64,000 nucleotides of DNA from contig NZ_JAVRHV010000003.1 of assembly GCF_031846385.1 (NCBI RefSeq), positions 1-64,000 on the forward strand, in the 5' to 3' direction. The notes under the pieces were generated by a model that saw only the letters and a list, made by a program, of their open reading frames with translations, had not been told where the DNA came from and ran no database searches. Source of the DNA: Urechidicola vernalis (GTDB lineage: Bacteria > Bacteroidota > Bacteroidia > Flavobacteriales > Flavobacteriaceae). Positions 44,468 to 54,257 of this stretch are shown one piece after another. Positions within the stretch are counted from its first letter, which is position 1. The number at the start of each line of letters is the position of its first letter. The translations under genes were made by a program, and so were the position numbers.

Positions 44468-47269
44468 TTATTTAATTGTAATCCAAGTATAAGACTTGGC
44501 AGGAATGCTAATATTCAAGTTAATACTGTAATCTCGGTTTAGTTTATATGTATTTGTAGACTGTTCTATAATGCTTATCGTTGCTTCAGTTTCCAATCCT
44601 GTGTAGTATAGCGGAAGTTTTATTTCTCGAATCATATCTGTATCTGTTGGATTGTAAAACATGGCCAATCCTTTTGTGTCGAGATTTGGGTTTGCGTGTA
44701 AAATCCCATCCCAATCTTTACCCGAAGGTCTTCTTAAATGAATAATGTCACTGTTTAAGATATCGCGGTATTTTTTATACCAATCTATAACTTTTATAAC
44801 CGTTTGTTTGGTTTCTTCACTATCGTATAAGCGCGGACCTCTATAGCAGGCCTGAACCCCAGAACCGTAATTCTGCATCATATGGTTTTCATAATCTCTT
44901 AAATGATCTTTTAAAGGTTCCATAGTTGCTGCTGCACCTCCTCCGTGGTATTGTGTAAGCGGTACAAAGGTCCAGTTCATACTAGGAATCCTGTCCCAAA
45001 GGCCATCGTAAATATTCTGACGACCCAACACTAATTGGCGCTCTCTTGGTAAAGACCAATTTACTTCTCTATAGCCAATTCCTGTTTTGTTAGTTCCTGA
45101 ATTAATATAAAAATCAGGTACATTCATATAGATACCCTCGGAGCGCATCCACATATATAAATCTTGAATTTGAGCATATTGTTTCCATTGCGAATCCCCT
45201 AATCCGTTATGATGTGCGTGCGTTATAGATGCGCATACATTTCCTGGGTACGATCCATCATTTTCAAAAACTTGCATACCGGTTTTATCAAAAAAGGTTT
45301 TAATTTTTCTAAAATAATCATAGCCCCATTCACTGCTTAAACAGGGTGATGAACCGAAAATCATTCCACCTCGTTTTCCTGTTTCAGGGTTAATAACATC
45401 AACTTCGTCACTAATCCAACGACTTGATAATAGCGAGTAACCTCCTAATTCAATTCCTTTTGAGTTCGCATATTCGCGTAATTCTTTATACTTGTTATAA
45501 TAACTTTCTTTTTCCTTTTCCATATTTAAGCCACTACCAAAACTTAGAATAATCATTTCATATCCAGTTACAGCACATTGATCCACCGCATTTTTAATTA
45601 CTTTTTCATCAGTAGAGGTAAGGTGTAAGAAAATTGGGTTTTCTGTAGTCCAAGGTGATATAGTTCTGTACAATTTACGCTTAAAAAGACCTACACGTTC
45701 TTCATCTCTGCTATCCATTGGAGTTTCCCAAACTCTAAATGTGGTTAGAGAACCTCCTACGGGTATACCAGTATCTGGACCTAATGGCGGACGAACTTCT
45801 AATACACACGGTAATGCTAACGGGTAATTAGTTTGTGAGGTGTATCTCGGGTCTTTTTCCCAAAACGTTGTTTTATTAGATGTTTTTGGTTGCATGGCTC
45901 CAAAAGCATAATCGGTTTCAACATGTATATTCGGTTTTACCCAATGGTCTGGAATGTCAACCAAACTTTCACCTTCAACCATGGCCAATTGTTCCAATTT
46001 AAAATTATTCAATTGCACCAATAAGTTTGAATTGTTGATTACTTCAATCCACTTACTTAAAGTTGGGATTCCATTGTACAGAGCAAAATGAACCTTTACA
46101 ATTATATCTTGGTGAGCTAAAGTGAAAATGAGTTCTTTTCCCTTTGGCATTTCTTTATTTAAAGCCCAACGTACTCTTTTCCATTCTAACCGATCTTCAA
46201 TTTCTTTTATTTCAAAATCTTGTAATAAAAATGAATTTGGAGTAGCACTTAAACCATCAATCCACTTCATAAGTGTATAACCATATTCAGGTTGATTGCT
46301 TAAGCCGCCAATAGTATAAACTTTACCATCAATTGTTAAAAGGCCTTCATTAGAAGCAGCTCTCAATAAACTCTGACCCGTCATTAAATTAGTGTAATCT
46401 ATAGTAGCCAAATTTGGAGCAACTCTAAATGTTCTAGAAATAAGCCCGTTGCTAAGGATAATATCTTTTCCAGATTTGGTTTTTAAAACTTGAGCAATGG
46501 CTTTGCTATTATCTATTAACCAGTCATAATTGGGTAGGGCAATTGGCAAATTAATCTGGGATAATCGATCTACTTTTGAAAGTAAGTTGTTTTTTACGAT
46601 TTCAGGTTGTTCAGGAGCCTCCCCTAAAAATTCTTGAGGTAGTGCAGTTGGAGCTACTTCAAAATATTCTAATTGAGCATGTGCCCATAAAGCATTATCA
46701 CCACTTGAACCATCATTTGCGTTTTCTGTGATCAATTCTAAAACACCTCCTTTTACTTTAAGGTTTATTTCTTTGGGTGTATCTTTAGTCCGCATTATTC
46801 CACTATTGAAAACCTCTTTTCCTTTATGTAGAACTTTAAAAATGACACTGCCTTGGTCAATTTTTCCGTCTGCACCTTCTAATCCTAGAAATTGTTTTTG
46901 AGTTTTTGTTACATGATAAAACAATCGTTTACCATCAGTCAAAGGGATTGTTTTTGTGTTTTCAGATGCGTAGTCTATTTTGGTTTTACCAACTCCAACT
47001 AATGCACTAAAAGTGTGAGCACCATGAAGTTTAATTTTGAGATGCGCATTTCCATACATGGCAACACCTTCTTTAAATACTTTTCCACTGAGTATTATAG
47101 GCTCTCCTGTAACCGATTTATTAATGGAAGGAGCACTATACGCTTGTTGAGTTTGAGAAACATCTAACCTACCTAATTCAATAAAAGATTGTGCATTTAA
47201 TTGCCCCAGATTGGCTAGGTAGAAAAAAGTTAAACAACAAATACTATTAATTAGGAATCGTGGTGTCAT
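44468..47269 (-). CDS. NPCBM-containing glycosidase-like protein of uncertain family
   Basis: This exported protein of 933 residues has a signal peptide (cleavage near QLNAQS). It has an N-terminal NPCBM/NEW2 module (about 28-205: HLKIKLHGAHTFSALVGVG to NALWAHAQLEYFEV), then a beta-sandwich like that of GH36-type enzymes (IDYTNLMTGQSLLRAASNEG, VHFALYNGIPTLSKWIEVIN), a TIM-barrel-like region (MIILSFGSGLNMEKEKE, ELGGYSLLSSRWISD, MQVFENDGSYPGNVCAS) and a C-terminal beta domain. Asp in FENDG is a candidate nucleophile. The overall plan resembles clan GH-D (alpha-galactosidase-like), but I cannot name the family. Confidence 0.7.
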   Translation of the reverse strand: MTPRFLINSICCLTFFYLANLGQLNAQSFIELGRLDVSQTQQAYSAPSINKSVTGEPIILSGKVFKEGVAMYGNAHLKIKLHGAHTFSALVGVGKTKIDYASENTKTIPLTDGKRLFYHVTKTQKQFLGLEGADGKIDQGSVIFKVLHKGKEVFNSGIMRTKDTPKEINLKVKGGVLELITENANDGSSGDNALWAHAQLEYFEVAPTALPQEFLGEAPEQPEIVKNNLLSKVDRLSQINLPIALPNYDWLIDNSKAIAQVLKTKSGKDIILSNGLISRTFRVAPNLATIDYTNLMTGQSLLRAASNEGLLTIDGKVYTIGGLSNQPEYGYTLMKWIDGLSATPNSFLLQDFEIKEIEDRLEWKRVRWALNKEMPKGKELIFTLAHQDIIVKVHFALYNGIPTLSKWIEVINNSNLLVQLNNFKLEQLAMVEGESLVDIPDHWVKPNIHVETDYAFGAMQPKTSNKTTFWEKDPRYTSQTNYPLALPCVLEVRPPLGPDTGIPVGGSLTTFRVWETPMDSRDEERVGLFKRKLYRTISPWTTENPIFLHLTSTDEKVIKNAVDQCAVTGYEMIILSFGSGLNMEKEKESYYNKYKELREYANSKGIELGGYSLLSSRWISDEVDVINPETGKRGGMIFGSSPCLSSEWGYDYFRKIKTFFDKTGMQVFENDGSYPGNVCASITHAHHNGLGDSQWKQYAQIQDLYMWMRSEGIYMNVPDFYINSGTNKTGIGYREVNWSLPRERQLVLGRQNIYDGLWDRIPSMNWTFVPLTQYHGGGAAATMEPLKDHLRDYENHMMQNYGSGVQACYRGPRLYDSEETKQTVIKVIDWYKKYRDILNSDIIHLRRPSGKDWDGILHANPNLDTKGLAMFYNPTDTDMIREIKLPLYYTGLETEATISIIEQSTNTYKLNRDYSINLNISIPAKSYTWITIK

Positions 47270-47271
47270 AA

Positions 47272-48171
47272 TTATTTATTTAATGCATCTAAAACTGGTA
47301 CTCCTCTCCAAAAATTAGGTTGTTCTAAACCTAAAATATAGGCTATGGTCGAAGCAGTGTCATAGGTAACAATACTTGTAGTTAATTTGCCTTGGGCAGG
47401 AATGTTTTTTCCATAAATTATCCATGGAATTTCTACTTCTAATAAAGTTTTTCCTCCATGACCTTTATCAATTCCACCATGATCTGAAGAGAATATTATG
47501 ATGGTGTCATCTAATATACCTTCCTTTTTTAGAGCTTTTACAATGGTACCAACCAAATCATCAATTTTTTCAACTTCTTTGTAATATTCAGGTGTATCAT
47601 GTCCAATATTATGACCAGCACCATCTGGTTGGTCAAAATGAATAAATGTAAAAACTGGTTTTTCTTTAGTAATGAATTCTAAGGCCTTGTTCATGGTTTC
47701 TTCGTCTGATTTACCGTTGAAATCTAAATCAACCATATCACGTTCAAACAAATATTGAATACCACCCCAAGAATACGCAACACCTTTTTTTGCATTTGGC
47801 ATTTGCGCATCTATCAAACTAATAATTGAAGGATAAATACCACCTTTTCCAATAACTCTAGATGGAACTTCAGGTGTTTTGCTTCCCCATTCAGTATAAC
47901 CGTGCAACTCAGGTCCAGAACCCATAATCATAGATGCCCAGTTAACAGCACTTGATGAAGGTAAAACAGATCTTGCTTCTAAAGAATAAGCACCATTTTT
48001 CATCAATTTTCTAAGGTTTGGAACCTTCGCTTTATCAAAAGCATATCCCCCAAAACCGTCTGAACCGATTAAGATTACATGTTTTGTCAATGACTTATTT
48101 CTTTGTGCATTCGAATCCTTAATTGAAACAATGAATAAACTTAATATTATAAGTACGTTAGAAATTTTCAT
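47272..48171 (-). CDS. Alkaline phosphatase/NPP-superfamily hydrolase
   Basis: This protein of 299 residues has a signal peptide (ending near DSNAQ). The alkaline phosphatase superfamily signature is present: metal Asp in LIGSDGFGGYAFD, the nucleophile Ser region SVLPSSSAVNWASMIMG, metal ligands in FDQPDGAGHNIGH, SSDHGGIDKGHGG. It resembles type I phosphodiesterases/nucleotide pyrophosphatases and could instead remove sulfate or phosphate groups from a sugar. It sits between esterase and glycosidase genes, 1 bp after the previous gene, so a role in carbohydrate trimming is likely. Confidence 0.82.
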   Translation of the reverse strand: MKISNVLIILSLFIVSIKDSNAQRNKSLTKHVILIGSDGFGGYAFDKAKVPNLRKLMKNGAYSLEARSVLPSSSAVNWASMIMGSGPELHGYTEWGSKTPEVPSRVIGKGGIYPSIISLIDAQMPNAKKGVAYSWGGIQYLFERDMVDLDFNGKSDEETMNKALEFITKEKPVFTFIHFDQPDGAGHNIGHDTPEYYKEVEKIDDLVGTIVKALKKEGILDDTIIIFSSDHGGIDKGHGGKTLLEVEIPWIIYGKNIPAQGKLTTSIVTYDTASTIAYILGLEQPNFWRGVPVLDALNK

Positions 48172-48172
48172 T

Positions 48173-49621
48173 TTATTCTGTTTTAAAATTTATGGGCCAA
48201 ATATCTGTTCTAAATCCTGAGGCTGGTAAACCTTCTTTGTTAAATAAATTCGGTAGGGCAATGGCGGAATATGCAAATCTGACTGCGACAGGTTTTTTTA
48301 CTTTTTTGGAAAAAACTTCAATTTTATTTCCTTTTATCGTTGCTGTTGCCTTGTGAAATTTTTGATCTGCTCCGGCAATTAAAAATTCAGTCAATTCAGC
48401 ACCTTTTTGAATCAATCCGTTTTCAGCAAAATCAAATGAGAGTCTAATTTTGTTTTTCTCGATTTGCATCGATTTATAAACAGGCCCGCTAACCGTTACA
48501 TCTTTAACCCCATATGTTTTTGCCAATGCCCATAAAGCCAAGCGTTGTCCAACCTCTTGTTTTTTTAACGGGTGAATGTTTTTAAGATTTCCAATATCAT
48601 TAGTAACCACCATACCTGTTTTAGGAACCGTTTGCATGGTGAATAGTTGTGCTTCTTGTACAACTGCTGTTGCTAAGTTGTTATGAGAATTGTAATTAAA
48701 GGGTGCAATTTGAACGAAATAAAATGGAAAGTCTTTATTCCATTTCGCTCTCCATGTTTCAATCATTAATGGAAAGGTTTCGAAATAAGAAAAGGCATTG
48801 TCTCGGTTAGATTCTCCTTGATACCAGATGGCGCCTGCAATATCATAGTTAGTAATTGGATGAATCATACTATTATAAGTTAACCCTGGGTTTCTCGGCC
48901 ACCACGCAAATTCTCCGATGTTATTGTAGGCTTCAGAAATTTCTTTTTTCTGTGTTTTAAGAATTTCTTTTGGAATCCAGGTTTCTACATTCGTACCTCC
49001 CCAGCTTGAATTAATTAATCCAACAGGAACGTTTAATTCGGTTTTTAGTTCTCTTCCGAAAAAATAGGCTACTGAACTAAAATTCTGCATGGTTTCGGGT
49101 GTACAAGTGTCCCAATTTCCATAAGAGTTGTCTTGCGCACTTTCAGCTTTAACAGTTGGAATTGTAAAGAATCTAATTTGTTCGTGATTGGCATTTTTTA
49201 TTTCTTCTTCTGCATTTTGTAAACCCATGTTTGGCGTCCATTGCATATTAGATTGCCCAGAACACAACCACACTTCACCTAGAAGAACATTATATATGGT
49301 AATTGTTTCGTGTCCTTTAATAGTCAAGGTGTATGGACCGCCAGCAACTTCTGTAGGTAAATTTAAAGACCATTTTCCTTGGTGTGCTTCCACCATTACT
49401 TCTTCATTATTCCAAGATCCGATAACTGTAATATTTTCGCTAACAACTGTAGTCCATCCCCAAATTGTAGCCTCAGAATTTTGTTGCAATACCATGTTGT
49501 CTGAGATAATAGAGGGTAGATAAATCTCGGCATACGATTTGAAATTAAACGCAAATATGAATAATAGAATACAGGTTTTAAAACCTGCTCTAAATGTTCG
49601 ATTTACAGGATTTATTTTCAT
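48173..49621 (-). CDS. Sialate O-acetylesterase family (SASA) carbohydrate esterase
   Basis: This exported protein of 482 residues has an N-terminal beta-sandwich region (IISDNMVLQQNSEATIWGWT) and a SGNH-type esterase domain. The family motif CSGQSNMQWTP carries the nucleophile Ser124; WYQGESNRDN and the C-terminal DIGNLKNIHPLKKQEVGQRL, with the catalytic Asp and His, follow. It would remove O-acetyl groups from sugars. It overlaps the upstream multi-domain esterase gene by 4 bp (ATGA). Algal fucans are often acetylated, which makes this a plausible target. Confidence 0.88.
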   Translation of the reverse strand: MKINPVNRTFRAGFKTCILLFIFAFNFKSYAEIYLPSIISDNMVLQQNSEATIWGWTTVVSENITVIGSWNNEEVMVEAHQGKWSLNLPTEVAGGPYTLTIKGHETITIYNVLLGEVWLCSGQSNMQWTPNMGLQNAEEEIKNANHEQIRFFTIPTVKAESAQDNSYGNWDTCTPETMQNFSSVAYFFGRELKTELNVPVGLINSSWGGTNVETWIPKEILKTQKKEISEAYNNIGEFAWWPRNPGLTYNSMIHPITNYDIAGAIWYQGESNRDNAFSYFETFPLMIETWRAKWNKDFPFYFVQIAPFNYNSHNNLATAVVQEAQLFTMQTVPKTGMVVTNDIGNLKNIHPLKKQEVGQRLALWALAKTYGVKDVTVSGPVYKSMQIEKNKIRLSFDFAENGLIQKGAELTEFLIAGADQKFHKATATIKGNKIEVFSKKVKKPVAVRFAYSAIALPNLFNKEGLPASGFRTDIWPINFKTE

Positions 49622-51816
49622 AGGTTTTTTAATTTTTCAATTTCCTCTCTTAAAAATTGTGACCAAACTTCATATCCGGCAGAGTGCAGATGGATTCCGT
49701 CTGTTCCATATAATTTCAAATCTAAATCATTATTCTCATCAACAAAAAGAGGAGTTAAATTGTAATAATAAACATTGTTTAGGTTGCCATAAGTCGAAAT
49801 AATTTCATGAATGCGGTCATATTTTTTTCTTCTCTCAGAGTTGTGATTTATTCCTGTAGGTAAGGGGCCATTTAAAAGAATTTTACTTTGAGGAAACTTT
49901 TCTTGAATTGTTTTAATATTCAATAATATACCCTCAGCAATTTCTTCAGCATTGTTAAAGGGAAAGTTGTTCACTCCAATTGCCAAAGAAATAAATTTTG
50001 GGTTCAATGTATCTGAAGTGCCATATTTTAATCTATATGCTGTATGTTCAGTTCTATCTCCGGAGATTCCTGCGTTTAACCAATATAAATTTTTGAAATA
50101 TTTATCTGTAGCTTTTTTACCAGGTGCATACGTCGTTTTTGTTCTAGAACCTCCAAAACCTTGGGTAATTGAATTTCCGAGAAGTAATAAATCGCAGGTT
50201 TTTAATTCATGACTTAAGGAATCAATATCATTGTTTTGTCCCCACCAACCATAACCTTTTTTCCAACCTGCGGCGGACCTATATTCCGAGCCCGGAATAG
50301 CCATATTTGCAAAGTTGATTTTGGTTTCGGTGTTTCTTAAAATAAAATCTACAATTGGTTTTGGGTTTTCTAAACTATGAGGGTGATGCCCAATTCCCTT
50401 TTTATAAATCACTTCAATATTGGCATTTAATTTTTTTAATTCAGTTTCAAAAAGTTGGGTGTTTTCTTCCACGGGAACAACTTTGTCACTGTCTCCACAT
50501 ACATGAAGCATAGGAATATTAGTGGCCGAAATTTCTTTTATTTGATTAATAGGATCAGCAATAAAATTCTCAACTTCTAAATCAGATTTAATTCCATAAA
50601 CCTGTTTAAATTTTTCCCATCCTTGCGGATAACCTTCACTTTTTCCAAAACCTCCTGGCCAACTTTTTCCACTTAAAACAGGAGCGTCTGCATAAATACA
50701 AGCCACTTTTTCAGGATTGGCAACTGCCCATTTATATACGATGAGACCACCTCTGCTCATACCTTCTAAAACGACTTTTTTTGAAAGACCTGCATTTGTC
50801 AGTTTATCATATAAAAAATTCCATCTTTCAATGGCTTTGGGTCCTCCATATAAATTGGAAACATCATAATAAACAATATGAAAACCTCTTTCTAATAAGG
50901 CAATATCGGTTTGAGGTTCGTGGCCCCAAAAACGAGCACGAATAACCCAATTATGATTTTTATTGACTCTTTTAGGTGCAACAATTTTACATTCGATTCT
51001 ATTTAGTTTAAAATCGGTTTGTTCAAAACCATGAAAATTAAAATTGGTTGTTTTTTTAGTTGGTAAATTATTGAATAGATTAAAGTTCGTATCCGAATTC
51101 AATACCACATCTTCGTAAACGCGCCTTGCAATTGTTGAAGCACCTAAGGAAGATGGATGAATCTTGTCTGGAACCAATTCTGGATGATTTATAAATAATT
51201 GATATAAATCAATTAACTCAGTATTCGTTTCAAAAGCAACCTCTTTTGTTAACGGAATGATTTTATTTGTAATTGTTTTATTCCAAATATCGTTGGGTGT
51301 ATCAGTAAAAGCGGGGATAGGAAGTAATAGGATAATTCGTGCTTTGGAGTTAACATCCTTAAAAGATTGAATTAGTTCCTTATAATCAGATTTGAACTCG
51401 TTATAAAAAAGACTGTTCACTTTTTTGCTATCGTTCGTGCCAAGTTTTATGTACACGATATCTGGTTTAAATTTGAGCGCGTCTTTATAAGCTTGTGTCT
51501 CCCAATAGGGTTGCCCACCATTTTTAAGTAACGTAACTCCACTTACTCCAAAGTTTTGTACTTTATAGTCAGAACCAAGCATATTTTGTAATTGCTTAGG
51601 ATAGGCATTTTGTTCTCTGTTAAAAACGCCCATTCCATAGGTAATACTATTTCCAACGCAAGCTATTTTTATTGTTGGATTTATAAGAATTTCAGTTTTA
51701 TTTGAGGCAATGAGAGTGGTAGAATAAAAAATTAAAATAGAAAGGCCTATCAATAACTTGTTGGTTATTGATTTGATTAATTCATTTACAAATTTTTGTA
51801 TTGATAGACCTATCAT
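49618..51816 (-). CDS. Three-domain hydrolase: SGNH, alpha/beta hydrolase, SGNH
   Basis: This protein of 732 residues has an N-terminal hydrophobic signal region. Domain 1 (about 45-235) is a SGNH/GDSL esterase, with GNSITYG (Ser57), LGTNDS and DKIHPS. Domain 2 (about 255-505) is an alpha/beta hydrolase with GMSRGG (Ser354), HVCGDSDKVVP and GIGHHPHS. Domain 3 (about 530-732) is a second SGNH, with GNSITQGFGG (Ser549), GVNNF and DGIHLHSAGY. Each domain keeps its nucleophile and probable Asp/His. One polypeptide would carry three ester-cleaving sites. Neighbours suggest acylated or acetylated fucan as substrate. The start could be slightly downstream. Confidence 0.82.
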   Translation of the reverse strand: MIGLSIQKFVNELIKSITNKLLIGLSILIFYSTTLIASNKTEILINPTIKIACVGNSITYGMGVFNREQNAYPKQLQNMLGSDYKVQNFGVSGVTLLKNGGQPYWETQAYKDALKFKPDIVYIKLGTNDSKKVNSLFYNEFKSDYKELIQSFKDVNSKARIILLLPIPAFTDTPNDIWNKTITNKIIPLTKEVAFETNTELIDLYQLFINHPELVPDKIHPSSLGASTIARRVYEDVVLNSDTNFNLFNNLPTKKTTNFNFHGFEQTDFKLNRIECKIVAPKRVNKNHNWVIRARFWGHEPQTDIALLERGFHIVYYDVSNLYGGPKAIERWNFLYDKLTNAGLSKKVVLEGMSRGGLIVYKWAVANPEKVACIYADAPVLSGKSWPGGFGKSEGYPQGWEKFKQVYGIKSDLEVENFIADPINQIKEISATNIPMLHVCGDSDKVVPVEENTQLFETELKKLNANIEVIYKKGIGHHPHSLENPKPIVDFILRNTETKINFANMAIPGSEYRSAAGWKKGYGWWGQNNDIDSLSHELKTCDLLLLGNSITQGFGGSRTKTTYAPGKKATDKYFKNLYWLNAGISGDRTEHTAYRLKYGTSDTLNPKFISLAIGVNNFPFNNAEEIAEGILLNIKTIQEKFPQSKILLNGPLPTGINHNSERRKKYDRIHEIISTYGNLNNVYYYNLTPLFVDENNDLDLKLYGTDGIHLHSAGYEVWSQFLREEIEKLKNL

Positions 51817-51821
51817 TGTAA

Positions 51822-52679
51822 TTATCCTTTATAAGCTAATGCTGTTTGCTTAGAAGTTCCCAAACCTTCAATTCCCAACTCAACAACGTCTCCAGGCTTT
51901 AAGTATTTAGGAGGGTTGAACCCTAATCCAACCCCAAATGGCGTCCCAGTAGAAATGATATCACCTGGTAATAAGGTCATATATTGAGAAATATAACTCA
52001 CCACTTCTTGGATGTTGAAAACGAAATCTGAAGTATTACTGTTCTGAATTTTTTCGCCGTTTAAACTTAACCACAAGTCTAAGTTATTCGGGTTTTTAAT
52101 TTCATCAGTAGTCACAATAAAAGGGCCTATAGGAGCAAAGGTGTCACAACTTTTGCCCTTTACCCATTGACCTTCTTTTTCTAACTGAAATTCGCGCTCG
52201 CTATAATCATTGTGCAAAACATATCCTGCAACGTGATCTAGTGCGTTTTCTTCTGAAACATAACTTGCTTTTTTACCAATTACTACCGCTAATTCCACTT
52301 CCCAATCTGTTTTTGTGCTGTTTTTTGGAATTATTACATCGTCATTTGGGCCTACAATTGCGCTTGTGGCTTTAAAGAATAATACAGGTTCTGTTGGAAT
52401 TGCCATGCCGCTTTCTTCTGCATGCTTGGCATAGTTTAATCCTACACAAACAATCTTAGAAGGCCTACATAAAGGAGCGCCTAATCTAATCGTATCACTT
52501 ACAGTTGGACAACTTGCTTGGTTTTCTTTTAACCAGTTTGAAAGCCTTTCAACACCATCACCTCCAAAAAATGCCTCCGTATAATCTTGCCCAAATGCGC
52601 TTACGTCAATTCTCGTTCCATCATTTAATTGTACTCCAGGTTTTTCTTGTCCTTCGGCACCAAATCGTATTAATTTCAT
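51822..52679 (-). CDS. FAH-family hydrolase, probable 2,4-diketo-3-deoxy-L-fuconate hydrolase
   Basis: This protein of 285 residues has the fumarylacetoacetate hydrolase fold: KIVCVGLNYAKHAEESGM, PVLFFKATSAIVGPND, metal ligands in DWEVELAVVIGKK and LHNDYSERE, and GDIISTGTPFGVGLGFNPPK. It is soluble. In the nonphosphorylated fucose route such enzymes split 2,4-diketo-3-deoxy-L-fuconate into pyruvate and L-lactate. Matching neighbours are the dehydratase and SDR upstream and lactate dehydrogenase downstream. Rhamnonate hydrolases are close relatives, so specificity is inferred from context. Confidence 0.85.
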   Translation of the reverse strand: MKLIRFGAEGQEKPGVQLNDGTRIDVSAFGQDYTEAFFGGDGVERLSNWLKENQASCPTVSDTIRLGAPLCRPSKIVCVGLNYAKHAEESGMAIPTEPVLFFKATSAIVGPNDDVIIPKNSTKTDWEVELAVVIGKKASYVSEENALDHVAGYVLHNDYSEREFQLEKEGQWVKGKSCDTFAPIGPFIVTTDEIKNPNNLDLWLSLNGEKIQNSNTSDFVFNIQEVVSYISQYMTLLPGDIISTGTPFGVGLGFNPPKYLKPGDVVELGIEGLGTSKQTALAYKG

Positions 52680-52685
52680 CTTTTA

Positions 52686-54257
52686 TTAATTTAAAGTTTT
52701 TTCTTTCCACCAAAGTTCTTTCCAATGGTTTCCAGTATCATTTAATTGTTTTGTTCCTTTTGTTGATCTTCCGTTCTCTATAATCTCATTTAAATCAGCG
52801 GTTAAATCTGAGACCATTTTCTCATTATCATTTGCAATGTTATATTGTTCTCCTGGATCATTTTTTAAATTATAAAGTTGCACTTTTGGAAGCCCCTCTA
52901 AAGCCTTTTTGTTATTAGGTCTAGGAAAACTCCAGCCACCAGAATCCGGGCAGAGAATTAATTTATAATCTCCTTTTCTTATGGCAAAACTACCGTTGAT
53001 AGAATGATGTATTGTACTAGTTCTTTCTTCGGTATTATTTGAAGGTATACTCATAGATTTGAGCATAGAATAACTGTCTTCTCCTTCTGAATCTTCTAAG
53101 TTTATGTTCGCAATATCAGCAACTGTTGCAAAGAAATCTGTAGTGCAAATTGTGTTTTCTGAAACGGTATTGGGCTTTACTTTTAAAGGCCATTTTACAA
53201 TAAATGGAACACGATGTCCTCCTTCGTAAATATCCGCTTTGTGACCTCTATAAATAGCACTTGGATTGTGTCCTTTTTCTTTTAATATCATAAAATCAGC
53301 TTGTGGTGAACAACCGTTATCACTTGTAAAAACGATTAGCGTATTCTCTTGAATACCTAATTCCTCTAATGTGCTTGTTAATTGCCCAATATAGTGATCT
53401 ATCATCACCACAAAATCTGCATAAGGATTTAAGTTGCTTTTTCCTTGCCATTTTACGGTTGGAAGAATTGGCGTATGTGGCGAGGGTAATGGTAAATACA
53501 AGAAAAAAGGGTTATCATCTTTCGCTTTGTCTTTGATATATGAAATCGATTTTCTGAAAAAATTAGGAGTTACATCATCATGAATAAAATCATCACCAGT
53601 AGGGCCTTCTCTCCACCAAGTATATTTCCCTTTGTCAACTGTAATTTTAGTAGGAACAGAAGTTGGTAAGCCGTTTTCTACATAGACATAAGGCGCCATA
53701 TCTAGAGATCCGCTATGCCCAAATGAATAATCAAATCCTAGATCTTTTGGGCCGTTAGTTATAGGTTTGCTAAAATCAATGTTTTTATAATCAGTAGCGT
53801 TCCAACCTGTTCCTAAGGTAGAATCTTGATCCTTTTTAGCCCAATCCCAACCTAAATGCCATTTGCCAATATAAGCCGTATTGTAGTTTTTATTTTTTAA
53901 TAAACTAGCAATAGTTGTTCTGCTATTTGGAATTAAGGCTTTTGAAGTTCCTGTTAATACGCCATTTTTTAATTGGGATCTCCAATTATATCTTCCAGTT
54001 AAAATTCCATAGCGTGTTGGCGTGCAGACGGCTGATGAGGTGTGAGCATCGGTAAATTTCATCCCAGCTTTCGCTAAGTTGTCAATATGTGGTGTTTCAA
54101 TTTTACCATTCGGATTAAATGCCGAAATATCTCCATAACCTAAATCATCTGTAAGAATATAAATGATGTTTGGAAGTTTTTCCGATGTACTTTCTTTTTT
54201 ACATGAAAGAACTAAAAGCGAAATAAAACCAAAAACAAATATTTTTTTTATGCTCAT
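52686..54257 (-). CDS. Formylglycine-dependent sulfatase (S1 family) lipoprotein
   Basis: The start at ATG 54257 yields 523 residues and a lipoprotein signal (LLVLSCKKE); a 23-codon longer frame has no such sense. The sulfatase signature SAVCTPTRYGILTGRYNWR has Cys78, to be matured to formylglycine, with metal residues in YILTDDLGYGD and FTSDNGCSP, and GKWHLGWD. It would remove sulfate esters from fucan or a similar glycan at the cell surface. A dedicated maturase is not in the window. The ATG overlaps the stop of the upstream remnant ORF (ATGA), which implies coupling. Confidence 0.9.
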   Translation of the reverse strand: MSIKKIFVFGFISLLVLSCKKESTSEKLPNIIYILTDDLGYGDISAFNPNGKIETPHIDNLAKAGMKFTDAHTSSAVCTPTRYGILTGRYNWRSQLKNGVLTGTSKALIPNSRTTIASLLKNKNYNTAYIGKWHLGWDWAKKDQDSTLGTGWNATDYKNIDFSKPITNGPKDLGFDYSFGHSGSLDMAPYVYVENGLPTSVPTKITVDKGKYTWWREGPTGDDFIHDDVTPNFFRKSISYIKDKAKDDNPFFLYLPLPSPHTPILPTVKWQGKSNLNPYADFVVMIDHYIGQLTSTLEELGIQENTLIVFTSDNGCSPQADFMILKEKGHNPSAIYRGHKADIYEGGHRVPFIVKWPLKVKPNTVSENTICTTDFFATVADIANINLEDSEGEDSYSMLKSMSIPSNNTEERTSTIHHSINGSFAIRKGDYKLILCPDSGGWSFPRPNNKKALEGLPKVQLYNLKNDPGEQYNIANDNEKMVSDLTADLNEIIENGRSTKGTKQLNDTGNHWKELWWKEKTLN

